From: Streptomyces sp. NBC_01431
Lineage (GTDB): Bacteria > Actinomycetota > Actinomycetes > Streptomycetales > Streptomycetaceae
Direction: 5' to 3'
Length of the DNA stretch: 64,000 nucleotides
Assembly: GCF_036231355.1 (NCBI RefSeq)
Contig: NZ_CP109496.1
Location: 186,001 to 250,000, forward strand
This document shows positions 57,690 to 64,000 of this stretch, piece after piece (the first letter of the stretch is position 1; every line of letters starts with the position of its first letter). The position numbers and the translations under genes are program-made. The notes beneath the pieces were generated by a model. That model worked only from the letters and a program-made list of their open reading frames with translations. It did not search any database and had not been told where the DNA came from.

Positions 57690-58332
57690 CTACGAGCTGC
57701 TCCCAAACACCGTGAGCTGCTGAAGAAGATCTCTCGTCGGCTTTCATCCTGCGGACCATGTCGATCTGCGCGCGGATCATCGTGTCGAACAGGGCCTCCG
57801 GATCGCCGTCGGGTCCAGCGTTCGCAGCCAGCAGCGAGGCGACTTGGCTGGCAAGGACAGTGACCACGTCGGCCGTCCCCACCGGGCCGCGGACCTCGAT
57901 CAGTTTGCGCACGGCGTCGTCGATGCGGTCCATGGCCTCCTCGCCCTGGAGGAACAACCCGAGCCGGTCGGCGAGGAACATCCGGACGACCGCCACACCG
58001 TCGGCCAAGGCGGTGTCCACGTTGAAGTCGCCGCGGGCCTTCTCCGACTCCTTGAGCACGGCCGGAATCGTGTACGTCCGCTGCTCCGGGATGAGGCCCT
58101 CCTTTCGCCACTTCGCGTACGGGATGGGGCCGATGGCGTCACGGCGTGCACGGTGTTCGTTGGTCGGGCGGCCGCCCGCGGTGCGGCAGGCCCGCCCTGC
58201 GGCTGCCTTGCAGGTCGGGCATTCGACACGGCGCATCCACGAGCGCACGAGACCCGCCTCGGCACCGGAGCGGAGGTGACGTCGCCACTCGCCGCCCCAC
58301 GGGATGCTCTGCGATCCGTTCTCCACGCCCAT
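57690..58332 (-). CDS. zinc-finger-like protein of unknown function, possible 3' frameshift
   Basis: The start is ATG 58332. A CPTC/AC cluster (VECPTCKAAAGRACRTAGGR) at about 37-56 looks like a small zinc-binding domain. A helical body follows (VAVVRMFLADRLGLFLQGEE, then ADVVTVLASQVASLLAANAG). A natural ending (DLLQQLTVFGSSS, stop at 57690) is in another frame; the uncorrected frame runs on to 57481 into the SDR gene start. I do not recognise the family. Confidence 0.55.
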
Positions 58333-58666
58333 CGCCCCCTGGGTCCGGTGGTGCGTGCCGTCTTGCCTGCCATGAAGCTGACCGTACCTGTGGTGGCGAC
58401 CCTCAGCGGTCGATCGGGAGAATGCCGTCCAGGCCGCTCTCGCGCAAGTGGGTGGTAGGCGGCACTTACACGGTGACCGTCGATCCGCAGGGCATTGCCC
58501 CGCTCAGGCGGGGGACAAGCCCGGGCCCCCGGTGATCCAGCAGTTCCTGCAGATCCCGCTCGGCCTCGGCCTGGCCTTCGCCCTGTGGCGGCCCGCAGGG
58601 CTGCTCCTGCGCCGACAACGCGTCCCGTCAGCCGGACCCACTCAGCCATAGGGGCTGTGACTGAGC
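58333..58666. other. intergenic region, no gene recognised
   Basis: A short hydrophobic plus-strand frame (about 58530-58650, IPLGLGLAFALWRPAGLLLR) is present without a convincing start. No other feature is seen. Confidence 0.35.
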
Positions 58667-58778
58667 TGTTTCAGAGTGGCCACTGATCGGGTGATGCCGA
58701 CGGTGCGCGCAACGCACGAGGCTCCCGTGCCGTTGGGGGAGGTGTTCGAAGTCTCAACCCACAGGCACAGGAGCCGCG

Positions 58779-59518
58779 TTGGCTCCGTGTTCTGCCGCAC
58801 TCGACCTGCCTCATGCCCTGGTCGAGTGGGTCACCATGACCATCGTCACCCGCGAAGGTGACCGCCGCTGCAAGCTCCCGCCGCACCAGCGTGCGCTGGT
58901 CGGTCTGGTGTACCTGCGGCGGCACGACACTCTCGCCCAGCTCGCTGCCGGGTTCGGCATCTCCGTCGGCACCGCGCACGCCTACGTGGCAGCCGTCATC
59001 GACCTGCTGGCTGACCGCGCGCCCGGCCGTGCCCTGCGTGAGGCCGATCCGGACTACGTCCTGTTGGATGGCACGCTTGCGGAGTGCGACCGGGTCGGCG
59101 ACAGCCGGGCCGACTTCTCTTACAAGCACCGCCGGCATGGGGTGAACGTACAGGTGGTAACCGACCCGGTTGGGCGGCTGGGGTGGATCTCGCCCGCACT
59201 GCCCGGCCGTGCGCACGACCTCACCGCGCCCGCACCCACCGGATCATCCGGATCTGTGAGCGCCAGGGCGTCCCGGTTCTCGCCGACCGTGCCTATATGG
59301 GAGCCGGCCCATGGGTGACGACGGCCCTCAGACGCCTGCCGGGCCGTGACCTCACACCCACGCGACAGACCGTCAACCGCGCACTGTCCGCAGCACGGGC
59401 ACCGGTCGAGCGTGGCGTCGCACGACTGAAGTCATGGCGGATCTTCCGCAAGGCCCGGTGCAGCCCGAATCGAATGACGTCAATCGCCGCCGTCCTCACG
59501 CTGGAGCGGCAACGCTGA
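58779..59518 (+). pseudogene. IS5-family transposase, frameshifted
   Basis: The first part ([20 protein letters not shown], then [13 protein letters not shown], then [13 protein letters not shown]) is a DDE_Tnp_4 IS5-family transposase. Near 59225-59245 the frame changes; the ending continues as [20 protein letters not shown] and [19 protein letters not shown] to 59518. A weak inverted repeat around TTTCAG (about 58667 and 59520) may mark the ends. One indel would restore it. Confidence 0.78.
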
Positions 59519-59620
59519 AAGACCTCCATGACAGTCTGCGTGGGGACGCGGGGGCGAAGTTCTCGCTGCGTGATCATCCAGGCACGACAGGCGATCTTGT
59601 CGACTTCGGTCGATAAAAGG

Positions 59621-59905
59621 TCAATGCGGGTACGTCACCCACCGCCTGGCAGACGTGTCGTACCACGCGAGCGTCCCGGACAGTATCGCGCTGAACGGTA
59701 TCCACTCATCGTCCGGATTCCACTTCTCGCCGCCCGTGGCTTGCATGAAGATCGGGCTGGGTGCCCAAGCGACCGATACCCGATCGTCCGCGACCTCAGC
59801 GATCCAGCCGAGAAACTCGCGACCGTCGACGAGGCTGAAGCCGACCTTCGCCGCGTTGTCCATGCAGCCGGCAAAAAAGATCTTCACCCTCGAGGCATCG
59901 GCCAT
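59621..59905 (-). CDS. small hypothetical protein, 94 residues
   Basis: The acidic to neutral protein looks like one compact beta-rich domain (GFSLVDGREFLGWIAEVADD, then EWIPFSAILSGTLAWYD). There is no signal peptide or membrane helix. Composition and length suggest a real gene, but I recognise no family. Confidence 0.5.
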   Translation of the reverse strand: MADASRVKIFFAGCMDNAAKVGFSLVDGREFLGWIAEVADDRVSVAWAPSPIFMQATGGEKWNPDDEWIPFSAILSGTLAWYDTSARRWVTYPH

Positions 59906-60190
59906 AGCCCGAGCATAGAGCGGAGTTCGTCAAGAGGATGCAGACGAGGATCGCAGCCATCACCCGCCCCGTCGTGCCGACCGCCGACCGGCATGCCACC
60001 TGGGCCTGCGACCTGCGCCCGGACTTCGGCCGGGCCGACACCCCCGCGGTCGCCGCCGAGATCACAGGAACGTCGGATCTCCACCGGCGGCGATGCCTAC
60101 CCGCGCTGACTGTAGGGTCAGGCTGAAAAAGCTCACTGAGCGGCGGCGGGGCGCCGGCAATCTCATCCGCTGGTCGCGGGAGTGAATCAC

Positions 60191-60236
60191 CGAATCCGAC
60201 ATGCCCGCCGCTGAAGCGGCGGGCATGTCGGATTCG
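60191..60236 (-). terminator. perfect 22-bp hairpin, terminator of the transglycosylase gene
   Basis: Arms 60191-60212 and 60215-60236 are perfectly complementary, with only GA between them. The hairpin begins 22 bp past the stop codon of the minus-strand gene and could stop transcription from either side. Confidence 0.85.
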
Positions 60237-60258
60237 GGTGGGTGAGTCAGCTGGTGGC

Positions 60259-60663
60259 TCAGTACCAGTGGTGGGCCTGCCAGAAGTTCCAGGCGCCGAC
60301 CGGGCTGCCGTAGCGGGAGTTCATGTAGTCCAGACCCCACTTGATCTGCGTGGCCGGGTTGGTCTTCCAGTCCGCGCCGGCGGACGCCATCTTCGACGCC
60401 GGCAGGGCCTGGACCAGGCCGTACGCCCCGGAGGAGGAGTTCGTGGCGGTGTGGTTCCAGCCGCTCTCGTGGGAGACGATCTTACTGAAGGCCGCGAACT
60501 GCGCCGGGTCCTTGATCATCTGCTGAGCGATCGCCTTGGCGTTCACCGGGGCCGCCTGGGCGGGAACCGTGGCGAACAGGGAACCGGCGGCGCCGACGGC
60601 GACGACGGCGCCCGCGAGGGTCTTCTTGGAGGCGGCGATGCGGCGGATGACTGCGTTGGACAC
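60259..60663 (-). CDS. secreted transglycosylase (SLT-like) protein
   Basis: The protein has 134 residues; GTG 60663 follows an AAGG site. A signal peptide (about 1-37, ending VPAQAAPV) precedes a short SLT-type domain: IVSHESGWNHTATNSSSGAY with catalytic Glu, GLVQALP, then TQIKWGLDYMNSRYGSPVGA and the terminal WNFWQAHHWY. It cleaves peptidoglycan glycan strands outside the membrane. Such small secreted lytic transglycosylases are common in Streptomyces. Confidence 0.9.
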   Translation of the reverse strand: MSNAVIRRIAASKKTLAGAVVAVGAAGSLFATVPAQAAPVNAKAIAQQMIKDPAQFAAFSKIVSHESGWNHTATNSSSGAYGLVQALPASKMASAGADWKTNPATQIKWGLDYMNSRYGSPVGAWNFWQAHHWY

Positions 60664-61242
60664 GAAGAGGCCTTCCGAAGGGAACAGGGACGGTCGCGGC
60701 ATGCCAGGGCATGCGTGAGCCACTCACACGATGGGGAGGGGTTCGTCCGCGGCGGGTGGAGCACCCGTGCCGCCCGGCGACTCATCCAGTTCTACCGACC
60801 CCCGCACGGCCTGACAAGGCCCCGCTTCTCCTAACGGACTTCGCAGCAGCCGGTACCGCCGCCCCGCGCGCGGCCCGGCACGCGCAAGGCGTGCCCGGGT
60901 GAAGAAGCAGTGCCCAGCCCATCGATGGCCACTAGGCCCACTCGTATGTGACCTAGGTCCTGTGGGCCGCCTCACGACGGATATGCCCGAATATCATTTA
61001 TTGCAACTGTTTGAACTCTTTGATGGCTGGGGCGGCAGACTCCAAAGACCCTTCAATCGAAGGAGCGCGAGCGCCCAGAACAGCCAGCCCAGAGGCCCCC
61101 GCCGACCACCCCAGCCCCTGCCCGGAAGGCCTCCCACGGCCGCCCGGACCACTCCCCCACGGCGCTGCCACGGCAGGGCGGATGACCAGATCGGCTCCCT
61201 GGGCCCACTCCTCAACCCCTCGTACAGATCCCCGGGGCCCGT
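60664..61242. other. upstream region of transglycosylase gene, no gene recognised
   Basis: About 580 bp, probably with a long 5' leader for the transglycosylase gene. I looked for the c-di-AMP riboswitch often found before such genes and could not confirm its conserved core. No other feature is seen. Confidence 0.4.
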
Positions 61243-61700
61243 ATGGGGCGGGCTTCGGGACGGAACCGGGTCCCGGTTCCTGTGAGGTACGTCGGCCTCA
61301 AAGCCCTGTTGGACGAGGGGGCGCTGGCGACGGGCATCGTGCCCGGGGTGACCTGGCACGGCGACGACATCGGACACCGACTCACCCGCCAACAACGCGA
61401 CTTCCACCGACTCAACCCGGAGCAGCAGAAGAGACTCGCCCAGCTTGGCGTCGAGGCGGCCACCACCCCGGCCCGGAGGCCGGCGCCGAGCGGCACGAAG
61501 ACCGGGACCGCGGCGGCGGGCGCGGGGGGTGCGGAGGCGTTCCCGCGGGGCCTGGCCGCGCTCGCCCGGTACATCGAGCGCGAGCAGAAGACCGTCATCC
61601 CCCGCCAGCACCCCGAACGGATCACCATCGAGGGCCAGGAACACGACGTACGCCTCGAGGTATGGCTCTCGAACCAGACGAGCCGCCGCGACAAACTCGG
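61243..61700 (+). pseudogene. helicase-associated-domain protein remnant
   Basis: The readable part (VRYVGLKALLDEGALATGIV, then THRLTRQQRDF-like and LNPEQQKRLAQLGVEAA, then EHDVRLEVWLSNQTSRRDKL) matches helicase-associated repeat regions of large actinomycete helicase-like proteins. The helicase core is absent. After RRDKL the sequence runs into the 3' end of an SDR gene on the other strand. Confidence 0.65.
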
Positions 61701-61720
61701 TGTTCCTGTTGTGGGGTTGT

Positions 61721-62253
61721 TCAGCGGACCCAGGTGCGGGTGAGGGCCTGGACGGCGGAGCCGTCGAGGTCGGCAAGGGTGGTGGCGACGAAGTCGCGGG
61801 CCCACTGGGAGGTCTGGATGCGGAAGGCAGGGCGGTCGGCGGTCAGGGCGTCGATGATCGGGGCGGCGGCCTCGTCCGAGGTCTGGGCGTTGCCGAAGGT
61901 CTCCCGCGTGCGGGCGATGTACGCCTGAAGGGCCGGCGTGTAGGGCCCGGACGCGGCGAGCACGGCGGGGACGTCCAGGCCGAGGTTGGCGATGAACTCG
62001 CACGCGACCGCGCCGGGTTCGACCACGGTGACGCCGACGGTGGCGGCGACGGGGGCGGCGACGGGGGCGAGGGACTCCATGAAGCCCTCGACGGCGAACT
62101 TGGCCGCGCAGTACGCCTCGTTGAAGGGCTGGCCGACGACGCCGCCGACACTGGTGACGGTGATCACCCGGCCCTGGGCCGCGCGCAGGTGCGGCAGGGC
62201 GGCCCGGGTCATGGCGGCCACGCCGAAGAAGTTGACCTCCATGGCGGTGCGGA
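61721..62253 (-). pseudogene. SDR oxidoreductase lacking its N-terminal nucleotide-binding part
   Basis: From VRTAMEVNFFGVAAMTRAAL onward the sequence is a good SDR: TSVGGV with catalytic Ser, YCAAKFAVEGF (YxxxK) and VVEPGAV. The TGxxxGIG cofactor motif and first ~90 residues are missing, because the gene is joined at about 62254 to a TetR-like fragment of opposite orientation. The frame stays open upstream but carries no homology. Confidence 0.75.
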
Positions 62254-62416
62254 CGGGAACGCATCCTCGAAGCCGCCGTACGCGCCTTCTCCGAGAAGGG
62301 CGCGGACGTTGCGATCGAGCGTCGCACTGGTCACCAGCGCTCCTGCCCAGCGCGAACGGGCCGGCCGCCTCCTCGACCTGCTCCTCGACGGCCTCCGCTA
62401 CGGAACAGACCGATAA
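62254..62416 (+). pseudogene. TetR-family regulator remnant with internal deletion
   Basis: The piece begins RERILEAAVRAFSEKGADVA, the first helix of a TetR DNA-binding domain. After about 20 residues it jumps, in another frame, to a typical TetR C-terminal end (QRERAGRLLDLLLDGLRYGT). About 150 residues are missing, and the promoter and start are lost at the SDR junction. Confidence 0.65.
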
Positions 62417-62674
62417 CACCCCATCCTCATCCTCTTCGGCACACCCGCCCGGCCCCGGCAGCGGACGGCACCAACGGCATCAGCAGAACCCTGGACTGTC
62501 GGGAGCTGCTGCGAGCCCTGCAAGGAGTGGCGAGAGGATCGTCCGGGTGAGCCAGCAGTTGAAGACGATCAAGACGAGTAGCTCCGTGCACCACACCTGT
62601 TGCATCCGCTACAGTGCTCCGGACCGCTCCTGAGCTGCGAGAACTCCCGTCGAACGCTCGCGGAGCCCCGGAGA

Positions 62675-62926
62675 AACCTGGGCGACTTCGACTGGGGCGG
62701 CCTGCGCATCGCCGCCACCCTGCTGCGCCACGTGCCCTGGCAGCCATGGCACTGCACGGCCGCCGACTACCGAATGGCAGCCGCCACCGCCACAACACCC
62801 GTTCCCCTGTCCGGCCCCCCTGCCGAATCCCCCTGGGAGCCCGGCCTTGCCCGCGCCCTCACCGACATCGGCCACCGCGTCGAGGAGGAGGCGGTGCTGG
62901 GCACGCTCCTCGCCGACCTGGGGTGA
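62675..62926 (+). pseudogene. DUF2399/TIGR02679-type protein, C-terminal remnant
   Basis: GDFDWGGLRIAATLLRHVPW followed by TAADYRMAA, LSGPPAESPWEPGLARAL and EEEAVLGTLLADL matches the C-terminal TOPRIM-like end of DUF2399-type proteins. These occur in DUF2397/2398/2399 plus SMC-like cassettes related to Wadjet and DNA-repair loci. Only about 80 residues remain, without partner genes. Confidence 0.6.
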
Positions 62927-62944
62927 CGGACCTCGGCGCGGAGC

Positions 62945-63460
62945 TCACAGACCGTGCTCGTCCAGCGTCTTCATCAGGTTGCGCTTGCGTTTCTGGTCGG
63001 CGCGCAGGGTGGTTAGGTAGGCGGCGAACTCCTCCTGCGTGCCCAGGTTTTGGTGGCACTCCCGGGCGGCGAGCAACAGCCGGGCCATCTGCTGATAGGT
63101 GCGGTCCCCCGTCCTCTGCTTCAGCGGTTCGATCAGCCGCAGGTAGACCGCGAGCACATCGGCCGGCCGCGTCCTTCGAGCGGTCCGCGAGGGTGAGCCA
63201 CTGCCGGTCGTCGGCACGGCCCTCGGCCGCCTGCCAGGTGGCGTCCAGGTCTCCGTCGTCGAGCAGGGCGTCGACCAGTACGGGCCCGCGGTGCCAACCA
63301 CGGCGCGGCTCCGTCGCATCGGCACGCAGAACCTCCAACGCGGCTTCGCGTTCCGTCTTCCAGCAGCCCGCAGCCTCGGCCGCGGTGCGCAGCACCTGGT
63401 ATGCGGCGAGGGAGCGGTGTGCCTGAAAGCGCTCTCGGCGGACCGCGTCCAAGTTGAGCC
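62945..63460 (-). pseudogene. SWIM-zinc-finger-associated protein, C-terminal remnant, frameshifted
   Basis: Minus-strand text 'RSLAAYQVLRTAAEAAGCWK' to WLTLADRSKD is in one frame. It continues in another as RPADVLAVYLRLIEPLKQRT and ends with LRADQKRKRNLMKTLDEHGL at 62945. This resembles the C-terminal helical part of large Streptomyces SWIM zinc-finger proteins. The frameshift is near 63170. The N-terminal SWIM motif is absent. Confidence 0.6.
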
Positions 63461-63715
63461 CGTAATACGACCACGAGCCACGTGAGGAGCCGGCAAACAG
63501 CCGACCGCCAACCCGTGGTCGTGGCCGACAGGACCAAGTAGGGTCCCCCGACGTGAACACCGGACCGGCTCTGCGCCACACACGGATTGGTCACCCGGTG
63601 GGGGGCTGATCGCACAGCGGGTGCGCGCGTGGCACCCCGTCAGTTCGGCCCGCGGACCAGGGCTTCTGCCCTACGAGTCCGTTAATCCGTGCCGAACGAC
63701 AGCGAGGTCGACCAC

Positions 63716-64000
63716 ATGCCAGCCACCTTCGACCACACCATCATCGCCGCCAAGGACCGCGGCGAGTCGGCTCGGTTCCACCGTGAGCTCTTGGAGCTTT
63801 CCCAGGCGCCGTCCTGGGGCCCGTTCACCAACATCCAGTTCACCGACGGCGTGCTTCTTCAGTTCGCCGAGCCGCCGGTGGAGATCCAGATGCAGCACTA
63901 CGCGTTCCTCCTCGACGACGAGCTGTTCGATCGGGCGTACCAGCGACTGTGCGAGCGCGGCATCGAGCACTGGGCCGATCCGCAGATGCGGCGCTCGGAC
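63716..64000 (+). CDS. VOC family protein, runs off the window
   Basis: The first 95 residues begin at ATG 63716 (MPATFDHTIIAAKDRGESAR, then ELLELSQAPSWGPFTNIQFT). The His in the first strand and the DGVLLQFAE segment are typical of glyoxalase/bleomycin-resistance/dioxygenase-fold proteins. The gene continues past the right edge. Substrate is unknown. Confidence 0.82.
   Translation, partial: MPATFDHTIIAAKDRGESARFHRELLELSQAPSWGPFTNIQFTDGVLLQFAEPPVEIQMQHYAFLLDDELFDRAYQRLCERGIEHWADPQMRRSD

Noticed and set aside
60664..60900. c-di-AMP (ydaO-type) riboswitch upstream of the transglycosylase gene
   Set aside because: Expected from context, but I could not find the conserved core motifs by eye; a covariance-model search (Rfam RF00379) would decide.
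1..64000. CRISPR arrays, rRNA or prophage modules
   Set aside because: No regularly spaced repeats, rRNA-like sequence or phage structural genes were seen.

Overview
The window is high-GC actinomycete DNA with frequent GTG starts, dense overlapping operons and families typical of Streptomyces. It looks like an accessory, possibly subtelomeric, chromosomal region. At least seven insertion sequences or large remnants, many broken genes and a biosynthetic locus lie beside a tidy metabolic block. Many genes are disrupted by single-base frameshifts, some compensated and one at a G run. Real decay and residual assembly error cannot be told apart from the sequence alone.

Region by region. 1-10 kb: a broken IS701 transposase, a membrane-anchored XRE regulator, a secreted S1 protease, a DUF998 membrane protein whose 3' end runs into an IS5 remnant, a decayed IS5-family element, a squalene/phytoene-synthase-like protein, and remnants of a photolyase, a WYL regulator and a VOC protein. 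10.1-11.5 kb: an intact-looking IS3-family element. 11.7-13.7 kb: a WXG100-like effector cassette. 14-18 kb: frameshifted small genes, a transposase/Cap15-like chimera and an MFS transporter. 18.5-20.3 kb: an IS4-like element. 20.9-23.2 kb: a pseudo-protease with FG-GAP repeats and a small secreted protein. 23.4-27.8 kb: a secreted ALF-repeat/Hint polymorphic toxin, its putative immunity gene and a terminator. 27.9-29.2 kb: two IS630 relics.

29.6-40.3 kb is the most unusual part. A same-strand set encodes an EF-hand protein, an FAD monooxygenase, a 56-residue peptide overlapping the NRPS start, a one-module NRPS with order A-MT-T-C, a multi-pass membrane protein, a class I terpene synthase and a P450. 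A terminal condensation domain after the carrier domain, beside a terpene cyclase and two oxygenases, suggests that an N-methyl-aminoacyl group is transferred to an oxygenated terpene. I know of no characterised bacterial pathway with this layout.

40.6-42.0 kb holds a two-gene IS5-family element. 43.4-57.5 kb is an intact metabolic block: cation/proton antiporter, aldose epimerase, DUF389 protein, GH15 glycosidase, cyclase-family hydrolase, gluconokinase, GMC oxidoreductase, cytochrome bd (cydAB), type II NADH dehydrogenase and an SDR. These genes could take glucose through gluconate to the pentose phosphate pathway, with bd oxidase as electron sink. 57.7-64 kb is again scarred: a zinc-finger-like protein, a broken IS5 transposase, a secreted transglycosylase, an SDR/TetR deletion junction, remnants of helicase-associated, DUF2399 and SWIM-associated genes, and a VOC gene running off the end.
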